39,659 bases of DNA from contig NZ_JAIMBY010000024.1 of the NCBI RefSeq assembly GCF_026191915.1, positions 1 to 39,659 on the forward strand. Direction: 5' to 3'. Made by a program: the position numbers and the translations under genes. Numbering within the stretch: the stretch's first letter is position 1; every line of letters begins with the position of its first letter. Source of the DNA: Acidiphilium sp. PA. Lineage in GTDB: Bacteria > Pseudomonadota > Alphaproteobacteria > Acetobacterales > Acetobacteraceae. Below, in pieces: positions 24,651 through 33,979 of this stretch. The notes below the pieces were generated by a model. It was not told the DNA's origin. It made no database searches and saw only the letters and a program-made list of their open reading frames with translations.

Positions 24651-25979
24651 ATGCTCCATAGCCTGATCCTGCTGGCGTTTCTGGCGGCGCTGACTGTTCT
24701 GGCGCTGATGAAACCGATGGCCGGCGTCGTTGGCTATGAATGCTTCACCTTCATGAGCCCGCAGCAGGAAACCTATGGCATGACCGGCGCCCTGCCGGTC
24801 GCACTGATCGTGGCGCTGGCGACCGTGGTGGGTTGCGTCATCAACCGCGAGCCGAAGACGTTTTCGGTCAACGGCGTGACGATTCTGGTAATCGCCTTTC
24901 TGCTTCAGGCGACGATCAGCACCATCTTCGCGCAGGCGCCGAGTACGATCGTGCTGCCGGTCTACACCGATCTGCTAAAGTCGATGGGATTCCTACTGCT
25001 GGTCGGCGCGCTGATGACGACGCGCATGCGCATCCACGCGCTGGTCTGGCTGATCGTGGTGGCGATCGGCTATTATGGCGTCAAGGGCGGCCTGTTCACG
25101 CTGCTGAGCGGCGGCAACGATCACGTCTACGGCCCGCCCAACAGTATTCTCGCCGACAACAACCAGTTGGCGGTCGGGTTGCTGACGGTGCTGCCGCTGA
25201 TGAATTACCTGCGCGTGATTTCGGCGCATCGTGTCGTGCGGATCGGCTTGACGATCGCGATGCTGCTGACCGTGATCGCCGTGGTCGGCACCTATTCGCG
25301 CGGCGGACTGCTCGCCTTGTTCGCGATGAGCGCCTTCCTGTGGTGGAACAGCAAAGGCCGGATCAAATCCGGCGTTCTGATCGCGATCGGCCTCGCCGTC
25401 GCCATCAGTTTCATGCCGGCGCAATGGGTGGCGCGGATGCACAGCATCCAGCATTTCCACCACTCGGATTCCGCCAACGACCGGCTGATCGTGTGGCGCC
25501 AGGCGTTCGGCATCGCGCTCGCCAATCCGCTGGTCGGCGCCGGTTTCAAGGCGACCGCCAGTCCGTCCGTCATCCATCGGTATTATCCCGACGCCCATCA
25601 GCGCGCGACCCATAGCCTCTGGTTCCAGTTGGTCAGCCAGGGCGGTTTTACGCTTCTGTTCATTTTCATCGCCTTGAATGTGGTCACCGTGATCAAGCTG
25701 CATCGCATCCGCTGGCGCACCAGGGGCGATCCCTCCTTGCGGTGGATCGATGAATTATGCCGGATGATCGAGGTGTCGATGATCGCGTTCCTCGTCGGCG
25801 GCTCATTCCTGTCGCTCGGTTACTACAGCCTGTTCTACACGCTGCTCGTCATGGTTGGCGCGCTCGGGGCGATCGTGCAGACCGTGCCGGCCGTGCTGTC
25901 GCGCGGCCGCGTGGCACCACCCGCGGCGCCGCGCGCGATCGGGCCCGCGTGGCGCGGCCGGCGCGGTGTGCAGGGATAG
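24651..25979 (+). CDS. XrtA-associated O-antigen-ligase-like membrane protein
   Basis: The 442-residue protein has about ten to twelve hydrophobic helices. The N-terminal half with GYECFTFMSPQQETYGMTG and the stretch YYGVKGGLFTLLSGGNDHVYGPPNSILADNNQLAVGL (read in two parts near residues 143-180) are typical of the putative O-glycosylation ligase of exosortase A systems (TIGR03097 type). The Wzy/WaaL domain includes TYSRGGLLALFAMSAFLWW near 214, and the periplasmic loop has AHQRATHSLWFQLVSQGG, where the conserved His of WaaL ligases lies. It would join or polymerise sugar chains, perhaps attaching them to exported proteins. A 6-bp gap leads to the small membrane-protein gene. Confidence 0.88.
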   Translation: MLHSLILLAFLAALTVLALMKPMAGVVGYECFTFMSPQQETYGMTGALPVALIVALATVVGCVINREPKTFSVNGVTILVIAFLLQATISTIFAQAPSTIVLPVYTDLLKSMGFLLLVGALMTTRMRIHALVWLIVVAIGYYGVKGGLFTLLSGGNDHVYGPPNSILADNNQLAVGLLTVLPLMNYLRVISAHRVVRIGLTIAMLLTVIAVVGTYSRGGLLALFAMSAFLWWNSKGRIKSGVLIAIGLAVAISFMPAQWVARMHSIQHFHHSDSANDRLIVWRQAFGIALANPLVGAGFKATASPSVIHRYYPDAHQRATHSLWFQLVSQGGFTLLFIFIALNVVTVIKLHRIRWRTRGDPSLRWIDELCRMIEVSMIAFLVGGSFLSLGYYSLFYTLLVMVGALGAIVQTVPAVLSRGRVAPPAAPRAIGPAWRGRRGVQG

Positions 25980-25985
25980 ACGAAG

Positions 25986-26204
25986 ATGGAAGGTCTCTTT
26001 TTTCTCGCCGGGTTGTTTGCCGTCGTCTGGCTCGCCTATTGGGTCGCCCAGGAGGGCCGCGGCGCGCCCGGTGCCAGGCGCCAATGGTCGCCGTTCGACT
26101 GGGCTGAAGACGCGGCGCCGCCGGCCGCCGAGCCGGGCAATGCGCCGCCGCGCCGCGCCGGTGCATCCTGGCGGGACCGCGCGGGCGGCCACCGGAGACG
26201 ATGA
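25986..26204 (+). CDS. Small single-pass membrane protein, unknown function
   Basis: The 72-residue protein has one hydrophobic helix at the N-terminus (LFFLAGLFAVVWLAYWVA, residues 4-21) and a proline-, alanine- and arginine-rich tail. I do not recognise a family. It is likely real: it starts 6 bp after the ligase-like gene, has a GA-rich ribosome-site-like sequence just before the ATG, and its stop overlaps the next glycosyltransferase start as ATGA. The WSPFDWAED patch near residues 34-42 is the only striking motif outside the helix. It may help the ligase or anchor a glycosyltransferase. Confidence 0.62.
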   Translation: MEGLFFLAGLFAVVWLAYWVAQEGRGAPGARRQWSPFDWAEDAAPPAAEPGNAPPRRAGASWRDRAGGHRRR

Positions 26205-27430
26205 CGCTCCGGCTCGTCACGATCTCCACGCTGTTTCCGAACCTCGCGATGCCCTCGCACGGCGTGTTCGTCGAAACAAGGCTGCGGCATCTGCTGGCCG
26301 ATGAGCCGGTCGAGAGCGTCGTGCTCGCGCCGGTGGCGTGGCTACCGGCCCGCGCCGCACGGCTCGGCGACTGGGCACGCCGCGCCGCGGCCCCGGCGCG
26401 CGAGACGCGGTTCGGCATCGATGTGCGGCATCCACGCTATCTCGCGATCCCGCGCATCGGCCAGGCACTGACGCCGCATACCCTGTACTGGGCGCTCAGG
26501 GCCGCGCTGCGCCGGTTGATCGCCGAGGGCTACCAGCCCGATGCGATCGATGCGCATTACCTCTATCCCGACGGCGTGGCCGCTTCCTGGCTGGCGCGGG
26601 ACTTTTCCCTGCCGCTGGTGCTGACGGCGCGCGGGTCGGATGTGACCCAATGGCCGGATTTCGCCCGGCCCCGCCGCCTGATTGGCGCGGCGATCCACCA
26701 GGCGGATGCGCTCATCACGGTGAGCGATGCGCTCGGCCGCGGGCTGGCCGCGCTCGGCGCCGATGCCGCAAACATCACCACGTTGCGCAATGGGGTGGAT
26801 ATCACGCTGTTCACCCCGCTCGACCGCGCGGCGGCGCGTGCCGCGATCGGGTTGGACAACCCCTATATCCTGTCGGTCGGCCATCTGATCCCGCGCAAGG
26901 GCCATGATCGGGTGATCGAGGCGTTTGCCGCCCTCGCGGATACGGTGCTCGCCGGGCATGATCTGGTGATCGCCGGCGAAGGGCCGGAGCGCGAGCAGTT
27001 GACCCAACTGGCGAAGTCACGCGGCCTTGCCGCACGGGTGCGGCTGGTCGGCGCAATGCCGCAGCCGCGGCTACCGGCCTACTACAGCGGCGCGGCCTGC
27101 CTCGTTCTCGCCTCGAGCCGCGAGGGATGGGCGAACGTGCTGCTCGAAGCCATGGCATGCGGCACGCCGGTGGTGGCCTCACCGGCCGCCGGCAATGACG
27201 AGGTGGTGCGCGCGCGCGCCGCCGGGCTGGTCGCGGCGGATTTCACGCCGGCTGCCCTTGCCGCGGCCTTGCAATCATTGCTGGCCGATCCGCCGGCCAG
27301 GGCCGCGACGCGCGCCTATGCCGAGGCGCATGGCTGGCGCGAGATCAGCGCCGGGCAACGCGCGATCTTCGAGCGCGTGATCAGTCGGCGGCAGCCGGCT
27401 CGCGCGCCAGCGCTCGTTCGATCAGGCTGA
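26201..27430 (+). CDS. GT4 family glycosyltransferase
   Basis: The 409-residue protein is a GT-B fold retaining transferase. RLVTISTLFPNLAMPSHGVFVETRLRHL opens the acceptor half (positions 3-30, in two motifs: LFPN and HGVFVE). VLTARGSDV near 139 and NGVDITLF near 196 surround the domain junction, YILSVGHLIPRKGHDRVIEA near 223 opens the donor half, and LASSREGWANVLLEAMACGTPVV near 303-325 is the E-x7-E nucleotide-sugar motif. It is the last gene of the plus XrtA operon and is coupled to the 72-residue membrane protein. Its last 50 bases overlap the end of the convergent lysK. It probably adds a sugar of the repeat unit; specificity is unknown. Confidence 0.9.
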   Translation: MTLRLVTISTLFPNLAMPSHGVFVETRLRHLLADEPVESVVLAPVAWLPARAARLGDWARRAAAPARETRFGIDVRHPRYLAIPRIGQALTPHTLYWALRAALRRLIAEGYQPDAIDAHYLYPDGVAASWLARDFSLPLVLTARGSDVTQWPDFARPRRLIGAAIHQADALITVSDALGRGLAALGADAANITTLRNGVDITLFTPLDRAAARAAIGLDNPYILSVGHLIPRKGHDRVIEAFAALADTVLAGHDLVIAGEGPEREQLTQLAKSRGLAARVRLVGAMPQPRLPAYYSGAACLVLASSREGWANVLLEAMACGTPVVASPAAGNDEVVRARAAGLVAADFTPAALAAALQSLLADPPARAATRAYAEAHGWREISAGQRAIFERVISRRQPARAPALVRSG

Positions 27431-28952
27431 TGGTCGGCGCCACTCCGTACAGCGCGATGAACCCGCCAAAGCGCGGGCCTTCGGACTGGCCGAGCAGAAC
27501 CTGATAAAGACAGCCGAACCAGTCCTTCAGGGATGCGAAGGCATGCCGCTTGCCGACATCGTAGAGCAGGGTTTGCAGCGCATCGGCATCGGAAGGCGCG
27601 GTGGCGAGCGCGCGCGCCAGATCGTGCAGCGCCGCCCGTTCGAGCTCGGTGGCGGCGCGGTAGCGCTTGGTCGGCTTGACGAAATCCTGGTAGTATTTCA
27701 CCGCGAAATCGACCAGCCGGGCCAGAAACGGCGAGGAATCGGGGTTGGCATCCGGCCGGTAGGCACGGATGAAGCCCCAGAGCATGTCCGGCGTTTCGGC
27801 GTTCACCACCGAGGCAAGGTTGAGCAGCATGCCGAACGGCACCGGGCTGCCGGATGAATTGGGAATGACGCCGCCGTGGATGAACCAGGCGGGATTATCC
27901 TCCGCGGTGCCGGTGCCGGCGCAGAGCGCATCGACGCTGGTCAGGTAATCATCGGTCGCGCGGGGGATCACGTCGAAAAACAAGCGCTTGGCGCGCTGCG
28001 GCGAGGCGAACATGAACTGGCCGAGGCTTTCGGCCGGGGCGTAGTTCAGCCACTCTTCGACCGAAAGCCCATTTCCCTTCGACTTGCTGATTTTCTGCCC
28101 CTTGTCGTCGAGGAACAGTTCATAGGTGAAGGTTTCCGGCGGCTCGGCATCCATCGCGCGCACGATGGCGCTGGAGAGCCGCACGGAATCGATCAGATCC
28201 TTGCCGGACATTTCGTAATCGACGCCGAGCGCGTACCACCGCATCGCCCAGTCGGCCTTCCACTGCAGCTTGGCGGCACCATCGTAGATCGAGGTTTCGA
28301 ACACGGCGCCGGTCTCCGGATCGCGCCAGGTGACGCTGCCGGCATCGACATCGACCGCATCGATCGCGACCTGCATGACCACGCCGGTGCGCGGGTGCAG
28401 CGGCAGGATGGGCGAATAGGTGGCGCGCCGCTCCGGCCCGAGCGTGGGGCGGATGATATCGCGAATGATGTCGTGCCGCGCCGCGACCACGCGCAGCGCA
28501 TCATTGAACCGGCCGCTGGTGTAATAGTCGGTCGAGGAGGCGAATTCGTATTCGAAGCCGAAACCATCCAGAAAGGCGCGCAGACGAGCATTGTTGTGGG
28601 CGCCGAAGCTCGCATGGGTGCCGAACGGGTCCGGCACGCGGGTGAGCGGCTGGCCGATGTAGGCCTGCAGCATCTCCTGGCGGGGCACGTTGCCGGGCAC
28701 TTTGCGCAGCGCGTCCATATCATCGGAAAACGCGAGCAGTTTCGACGGCAGACCGGTCAGTTTGCTGAAGGCGAGGCGGATCCACGAGGTCCGGGCCACC
28801 TCCATGAACGTGCCGATATGCGGCAGGCCGGAGGGGCCGTAGCCGGTTTCGAACAGCGCATGGGTTTTCCCCGAACGGGCAAGGCGTTGGGCGACGCGCT
28901 CCGCCTCACGGAACGGCCAACTGGTGGGGGATTTGATGTCTTGATCGGTCAT
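27381..28952 (-). CDS. lysK: Lysine--tRNA ligase, class I
   Basis: The 523-residue protein is a class I lysyl-tRNA synthetase, the form usual in alphaproteobacteria and archaea. It charges tRNA-Lys with lysine in the cytoplasm. The HIGH motif is PHIGTF (44-49) after TGYGPSGL, and the KMSKS motif is KISKSKG (287-293). The alpha-helix-bundle anticodon-binding region fills the C-terminal part. Length is normal (about 520-550). It is the only clear housekeeping gene in the window and marks the right edge of the exopolysaccharide locus. Its end overlaps the convergent GT4 gene by 50 bp. A strong GC hairpin lies 20 bases upstream of the ATG. Confidence 0.96.
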   Translation of the reverse strand: MTDQDIKSPTSWPFREAERVAQRLARSGKTHALFETGYGPSGLPHIGTFMEVARTSWIRLAFSKLTGLPSKLLAFSDDMDALRKVPGNVPRQEMLQAYIGQPLTRVPDPFGTHASFGAHNNARLRAFLDGFGFEYEFASSTDYYTSGRFNDALRVVAARHDIIRDIIRPTLGPERRATYSPILPLHPRTGVVMQVAIDAVDVDAGSVTWRDPETGAVFETSIYDGAAKLQWKADWAMRWYALGVDYEMSGKDLIDSVRLSSAIVRAMDAEPPETFTYELFLDDKGQKISKSKGNGLSVEEWLNYAPAESLGQFMFASPQRAKRLFFDVIPRATDDYLTSVDALCAGTGTAEDNPAWFIHGGVIPNSSGSPVPFGMLLNLASVVNAETPDMLWGFIRAYRPDANPDSSPFLARLVDFAVKYYQDFVKPTKRYRAATELERAALHDLARALATAPSDADALQTLLYDVGKRHAFASLKDWFGCLYQVLLGQSEGPRFGGFIALYGVAPTISLIERALAREPAAAD

Positions 28953-28971
28953 GGGGTGGGTTTAGGGTCGC

Positions 28972-28997
28972 CGCCCGGCGGGGTCAAACGCCGGGCG
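28972..28997. terminator. Perfect 9-bp GC hairpin between phosphoketolase and lysK
   Basis: CGCCCGGCG (28972-28980) and CGCCGGGCG (28989-28997) are exact reverse complements around an 8-base loop. The hairpin is 64 bases after the phosphoketolase stop and 20 bases before the lysK ATG, on the same strand. No T run follows, so it is either a non-canonical transcript end for the fermentation operon or a leader structure of lysK. A second 7-bp arm pair (29017-29023 and 29047-29053) lies next to it. Confidence 0.5.
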
Positions 28998-29060
28998 CGT
29001 CAAGCGGCAAGGCATCATCCGGCTCAGCCTCATCGGCATGCGCGGTGCCGGATCATCCGC

Positions 29061-31439
29061 TCATCGCGCCCACCGCCAGTCGCGCACCTCCGGCATGTCC
29101 TCGCCGTGCTCGCCGATATAGAGCCGGTGGCGTTCCATCGTGGTCCAGTACCGCGCGGTCGCCGCCTCGACCGCGCCATGCAGGCGCGGGATGCGCGTGA
29201 TCGCATCGAGCGCCAGCTGATAACGATCGAGGTTGTTCAGTACCACCATGTCGAACGGCGTGGTCGTGGTGCCTTCCTCCTGATAGCCGCGCACATGGAA
29301 ATGATCGTGACCATGCCGCCGGTAGACCAGTTTATGGATCATCGCGGGATAGCCGTGGAAGGCGAAGATCACCGGCCTGTCGGTGGTGAACAGATCATCG
29401 AAATCCCGGTCGTCCAACCCGTGCGGATGCGCCGATTGCGGTTGCAGCGCCATCAGATCGACCACATTGACCACGCGGATGCGAATGTCCGGCACGTAAT
29501 CGCGCAGCAACGTCACCGCCGCCATGGTCTCCAGCGTCGGCACATCGCCGGCGCAGGCCATCACCACATCGGGCTCGCCCGCGGTATCGCTCGCCCAGTC
29601 CCAGATGCTCGCCCCGGCGGCGCAGTGGCGCACCGCCTGCTCCATCGTGAGCCACTGGAACTCCGGCTGCTTGCCGGCGACGATCAGATTGATATAGTTA
29701 CGGCTCCGCAAACAATGATCGGCGACCGAGAGCAGGCAGTTGGCGTCCGGCGGCAGATAGATCCGCACGACATCCGCCTTCTTGTTGGCGACATGGTCGA
29801 TGAAACCAGGGTCCTGATGCGAGAACCCGTTATGATCCTGCCGCCAGACATGCGAGGTGAGCAGATAATTCAACGAGGCGATCGGTTTGCGCCAGGCGAT
29901 GGTACGGCTGACCTTGAGCCATTTCGCATGCTGGTTGAACATCGAATCGATGATATGGATGAAGGCTTCGTAGCAGGTGAACAATCCGTGCCGCCCGGTG
30001 AGCAGATAGGCTTCGAGCCAGCCTTCGCACAGGTGCTCGCTCAGAATCTCCATCACCCTTCCCTGGGCGCTCAGGTCGGTGTCGGTCGGGATCGTGGCCG
30101 CCATCCATGCCTTGCCGCTGACCTGATAGACGGCATCCAACCGGTTCGAGGCGGTCTCGTCAGGGCCGAACAGCCGGAAATTCGCGGCAGCAAGATTGAG
30201 CTTCATCACCTCGCGCAAAAACCCACCAAGCACCCTTGTCGCCTCGGCGGTGACCGAACCCGGCGCGGGTACGCTCACCGCATGGTCATCGAGATGCGGC
30301 ATCACCAGCGGGACCAATACCTCACCGCCGTTCGCGTGCGGGTTGGCCCCCATGCGGCGATGGCCGGTGGGCGCGAGCGAGGCGTAATCATCGCGCAGCC
30401 CGCCCTGCGCATCGAATAATTCGTCAGGCCGGTAACTGCGCAGCCATTCATCGAGTTGCGTGAGATGATCCGGGTTTTTGAAATCCGCAAGCGGCACCTG
30501 ATGCGCGCGCCAGGTGCCTTCGACCGGTTTGTTATCGACGAATTTCGGCCCGGTCCAGCCCTTCGGACTGCGCAGCACGATCATCGGCCAGCGCGGCCGT
30601 TCCGGCGTGGCGCCGTCGCGGCCGGCCCGGGCACTGGTCTGGATCGCGCGGATCTTGTCGAACACGAGATCGAGCGCCGCCGCCATCGCCTGATGCATCA
30701 GCGCGGGATCGTCACCGGCAACGACATGCGGCTCATAGCCATAGCCGCGCAGCAGGGCGTCCAGCTCATCGGGCGGAATGCGCGCGAGCACGGTCGGGTT
30801 GGCAATCTTGAAGCCGTTCAAATGAAGAATCGGCAGCACCGCGCCGTCGCGCACCGGGTTGAGAAATTTGTTCGAATGCCAGCTGGTCGCCAGCGCGCCG
30901 GTTTCGGCCTCGCCGTCGCCGATCACGCAGCTGACAATCAGCCCCGGATTATCGAACGCCGCGCCATAGGCATGGGCGAGCGAATAGCCGAGTTCGCCGC
31001 CTTCGTGGATCGACCCCGGCGTGCCCGGCGAGACGTGACTCGGAATGCCATAGGGCCAGGAAAATTGCCGGAACAAGCGATGCAGCCCATTGCGGCTGCG
31101 CTCGATATCCGGGTAGCGCTCGGTATAGGAACCCTCGAGATAGGTCTGCGCCACCACACCGGGCCCGCCATGACCGGGTCCGGCAATATAGATCATGTCG
31201 AGATCGCGTTCGGTGATCATCCGGTTGAGATGAACATAGATGAAATTGAGCCCCGGCGTGGTGCCCCAATGGCCCAGCAGCCGCGGCTTTATGTGGTCGA
31301 GCGTCAGCGGCACATCGAGCAGCGGATTGTCCTTCAGATAGATCTGCCCGACCGACAAATAATTCGCCGCCCGCCAGTAACCATCCATCCGCCGCAGCAG
31401 ATCGGCCGATAGAGGTCCGTCTTCATCGCTATCGCGCAT
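29061..31439 (-). CDS. xfp: Phosphoketolase (xylulose-5-P/fructose-6-P)
   Basis: The 792-residue protein is a thiamine-diphosphate phosphoketolase, splitting xylulose 5-phosphate (and often fructose 6-phosphate) with phosphate to acetyl phosphate and a triose or tetrose phosphate. The N-terminus [30 protein letters not shown] is diagnostic, with [19 protein letters not shown] next. The TPP-binding segment is [21 protein letters not shown] (near 172-192), and [12 protein letters not shown] near 540 is a further family signature. GGAGAG precedes the ATG at 31439. It is the last gene of the operon starting at 37565, and the product acetyl phosphate is the substrate of the acetate kinase encoded on the other arm of the divergent pair. 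Full family length; no defect seen. Confidence 0.96.
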   Translation of the reverse strand: MRDSDEDGPLSADLLRRMDGYWRAANYLSVGQIYLKDNPLLDVPLTLDHIKPRLLGHWGTTPGLNFIYVHLNRMITERDLDMIYIAGPGHGGPGVVAQTYLEGSYTERYPDIERSRNGLHRLFRQFSWPYGIPSHVSPGTPGSIHEGGELGYSLAHAYGAAFDNPGLIVSCVIGDGEAETGALATSWHSNKFLNPVRDGAVLPILHLNGFKIANPTVLARIPPDELDALLRGYGYEPHVVAGDDPALMHQAMAAALDLVFDKIRAIQTSARAGRDGATPERPRWPMIVLRSPKGWTGPKFVDNKPVEGTWRAHQVPLADFKNPDHLTQLDEWLRSYRPDELFDAQGGLRDDYASLAPTGHRRMGANPHANGGEVLVPLVMPHLDDHAVSVPAPGSVTAEATRVLGGFLREVMKLNLAAANFRLFGPDETASNRLDAVYQVSGKAWMAATIPTDTDLSAQGRVMEILSEHLCEGWLEAYLLTGRHGLFTCYEAFIHIIDSMFNQHAKWLKVSRTIAWRKPIASLNYLLTSHVWRQDHNGFSHQDPGFIDHVANKKADVVRIYLPPDANCLLSVADHCLRSRNYINLIVAGKQPEFQWLTMEQAVRHCAAGASIWDWASDTAGEPDVVMACAGDVPTLETMAAVTLLRDYVPDIRIRVVNVVDLMALQPQSAHPHGLDDRDFDDLFTTDRPVIFAFHGYPAMIHKLVYRRHGHDHFHVRGYQEEGTTTTPFDMVVLNNLDRYQLALDAITRIPRLHGAVEAATARYWTTMERHRLYIGEHGEDMPEVRDWRWAR

Positions 31440-31476
31440 GATCTCTCCGTTTGTCGTCGAATGACACTGCGTGGAC

Positions 31477-32511
31477 TTAGGTATGCGCGAAGTCGATCAC
31501 CACCCGCGCCGGCACATCGCCATGCTCAAGGCGCTGCAACACCTCGTTGATCGCCGAGAGCGGTTGCAGTTCGATATCGGCTTTCACCTTGCCCTGGGCG
31601 GCGAAACCCAGAGCCTCGGCCATGTCGTGCCTGGTGCCCACGAACGAACCGCGGATCGTGATGCAGTTGGCCACCACATCGAACAGCGGGATCGGAAATT
31701 CACCCGGCGGCAGGCCGACCAGCACGCAAATGCCGTGCTTGCGCGTCATCGCCACACCCTGGTTGAAGGCGATCAGCGAGGGTGCGGTGATCAGCACGCC
31801 GTGAGCGCCACCATCGGTGAGTTTTTTGACCGCTGCGGCCGGATCGCCCGATCTGGCGTTGACCACGCAATCGGCGCCGAGCACGGTGGCCCGGGCCAGT
31901 TTGCGATCGTCGATATCGACCGCGCAGACCATCAGCCCCATCACCTTGGCATATTGAACGGCCAGATGCCCAAGACCGCCGGCGCCGGAAATGGCGACCC
32001 ATTCGCCCGGCCGCGCGCCGGTTTCCTTCAGCCCCTTGTAGGTGGTGATGCCCGCGCAAATGATCGGTGCTGCCGCACGCGCATCGAGCCCGGACGGGAT
32101 ATGCGCGACGTAATCGGGGTCGGCGAGACTATATTCCGCGAAACCACCGTTTTTCGTATAGCCGCCGAACTCCGCTTCGGCGCACACCGTCTCCCACGCG
32201 GTCAGACAATATTCGCAGTGACCGCAGGCAGAATAGAGCCACGGCACGCCGACCCGATCACCTGCCTTGACAATCGTGACCCCCGCGCCGACCGCCGAGA
32301 CGATGCCGATGCCCTCATGGCCGGGAATGAACGGCAGTTTCGGCTTCAGCGGCCAATCGCCCTGGGCGGCGTGCAGATCGGTGTGGCAGACGCCGCAGGC
32401 CTCGGTCTTGACCACGATCTGGCCCGGGCCGGGCGTGGGGATCGCCCATTCGCGCAGCACCAGCGGTTTCCCGAAGGCTTCGACCAACGCGCAATGCATT
32501 GTGGTTGCCAT
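31477..32511 (-). CDS. adhP: Zinc alcohol dehydrogenase, AdhP type
   Basis: The 344-residue protein is a tetrameric-type zinc medium-chain alcohol dehydrogenase, interconverting ethanol and acetaldehyde. Catalytic zinc ligands are C39 (ACGVCHTD) and H65 with E66 (PGHEG); the structural zinc Cys are C96, C99, C102 and C110. The Rossmann motif is [14 protein letters not shown] near 172, and VDIDDRKL after the second strand has the Asp that favours [23 protein letters not shown]-type spacing (read in two parts) is characteristic of AdhP/AdhA of Zymomonas and acetic acid bacteria. It lies 25 bp after pntB and 37 bp before xfp, so acetaldehyde/ethanol redox is coupled to the same operon. Confidence 0.92.
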   Translation of the reverse strand: MATTMHCALVEAFGKPLVLREWAIPTPGPGQIVVKTEACGVCHTDLHAAQGDWPLKPKLPFIPGHEGIGIVSAVGAGVTIVKAGDRVGVPWLYSACGHCEYCLTAWETVCAEAEFGGYTKNGGFAEYSLADPDYVAHIPSGLDARAAAPIICAGITTYKGLKETGARPGEWVAISGAGGLGHLAVQYAKVMGLMVCAVDIDDRKLARATVLGADCVVNARSGDPAAAVKKLTDGGAHGVLITAPSLIAFNQGVAMTRKHGICVLVGLPPGEFPIPLFDVVANCITIRGSFVGTRHDMAEALGFAAQGKVKADIELQPLSAINEVLQRLEHGDVPARVVIDFAHT

Positions 32512-32536
32512 GATTATCTCCTGTTGCAGGGTGTGA

Positions 32537-33976
32537 TTACGCTGCCGCCTTGGTTCCGAGGCCGCGCACGGCCTCGATCATGATGGCGAGCACCGCTGCG
32601 GCGTCGCCATAGACCATGTTGCAATTCTCAGCGTAGAACAGCGCGTTTTGAATACCGGCATAGCCTTTGCCCTGGCCGCGTTTGATGACGTAGACTTGCT
32701 TGGCTTTGTCGGCATTCAGGATCGGCATGCCAAAGATCGGCGAGGATTTGTCGGTGCGCGCCGCGGGATTGACGACGTCATTGGCGCCGATCACCAGCGA
32801 CACATCGGTCTCGGCGAATTCGGTGTTGATGTCATCGAGTTGGAAAATCATGTCGTACGGCACGCCAGCCTCGGCGAGCAGCACATCCATCTGGCCCGGC
32901 ATGCGGCCGGCGACCGGATGGATCGCAAATTTCACCGAAACCCCATCCGCCTGCAGCAGTTTGACGAATTCGAACAATTTCTGCTGGCCTTGCGCCGCGG
33001 CCAGACCATAGCCGGGCACGATGATGACGCTTTTGGCGTAGCGCATGAACGTGCCGGCATCGGCCGCCGAGGTCGGTTTCATTTCGCCCTTGATCGCGCC
33101 ATGGCCATGCGAGGGCGCATCGCCGAAATTCGAAAACAGCACATTGGCGATCGAACGATTCATTGCCCGTGCCATCAGAATCGTCAGCATCAGCCCGGCA
33201 GCACCCACCACCATGCCGGCAATCATCAGGGCCGGATTCTGCAGCACGAACCCTTCGAGCCCCACCGCCAACCCGGTGAACGCATTATAGATCGAAATCA
33301 CCACCGGCATATCGGCACCGCCGATCGGCAACGTCAGCATGATGCCGAACAGCATGGCCAGACTGAAGAACCCATAGATGAAATCGGGCGAAACCGCGCT
33401 GCTCCGGCTGAGCACCGCGATCATCACACCCGCTGACAGGCTCAGCACAAATAGCGCGAGATTGATGTAGCGCATGAACGGGAGACGCAGCGGCCTGGTC
33501 AGAATGCCCTGCAATTTCGCCCAGGCGATGATCGATCCCGCAAACGAAACCGCACCGATCAAGGCACCCAGCACCGTCACCACCAGCGGCACGATGCCGG
33601 TGGTGTGACGGGCGAACAATTCAACTGCCGCAATCGAACCCGCGGCACCGCCGCCCATGCCGTTGTAAATCGCGACCATCTGCGGCATCGCGGTCATCGC
33701 CACCTTGCGGCCACCCCACCACGAAACCCCGCCACCGATCACCAGCGCGAGCAGCGCGAGCCCGATATTGACCGGCAGGAACGGCCGCGCCGCCGCACTG
33801 ACGCCGACGATGTCGAGAAACGTCACCAGAATCGCAACCGCCATACCGATGCCGGCGACGAAAATCCCCGACGGTGCCGTAACCGGCGAGGCCATCCGGT
33901 GCAGACCGTACAGCAGCAGAAATGCCGCCACCAGATCGACCGCGCCGACCAATAATTGGGAAATCTGATCGATCAT
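32537..33976 (-). CDS. pntB: NAD(P) transhydrogenase subunit beta
   Basis: The 479-residue protein holds the membrane domain (about nine helices, residues 5-270) and the NADP(H)-binding domain III (about 300-475) of proton-translocating transhydrogenase. Domain III signatures are clear: VPGYGLAAAQGQQKL near 325, IHPVAGRMPGQMDVLLAEAGVPYD near 358 (two motifs HPVAGRMPG and LLAEA), VIGANDVVNPAA near 402 and RGQGKGYAGIQNALF near 440. Length agrees with the family (about 460-480). The enzyme uses the proton gradient to reduce NADP with NADH. It is intact, while the two alpha-subunit genes just upstream are not. It starts 3 bp after pntAB and is followed by adhP. Confidence 0.95.
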   Translation of the reverse strand: MIDQISQLLVGAVDLVAAFLLLYGLHRMASPVTAPSGIFVAGIGMAVAILVTFLDIVGVSAAARPFLPVNIGLALLALVIGGGVSWWGGRKVAMTAMPQMVAIYNGMGGGAAGSIAAVELFARHTTGIVPLVVTVLGALIGAVSFAGSIIAWAKLQGILTRPLRLPFMRYINLALFVLSLSAGVMIAVLSRSSAVSPDFIYGFFSLAMLFGIMLTLPIGGADMPVVISIYNAFTGLAVGLEGFVLQNPALMIAGMVVGAAGLMLTILMARAMNRSIANVLFSNFGDAPSHGHGAIKGEMKPTSAADAGTFMRYAKSVIIVPGYGLAAAQGQQKLFEFVKLLQADGVSVKFAIHPVAGRMPGQMDVLLAEAGVPYDMIFQLDDINTEFAETDVSLVIGANDVVNPAARTDKSSPIFGMPILNADKAKQVYVIKRGQGKGYAGIQNALFYAENCNMVYGDAAAVLAIMIEAVRGLGTKAAA

Positions 33977-33979
33977 GGC

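Noticed and set aside
27876-30419. 847-codon open frame on the plus strand, antisense to lysK and phosphoketolase
   Set aside because: It crosses two well-identified genes and the gap between them; its composition (Arg, Gly, His, Gln-rich with no recognisable domain) is what GC-rich codon bias gives on the opposite strand.
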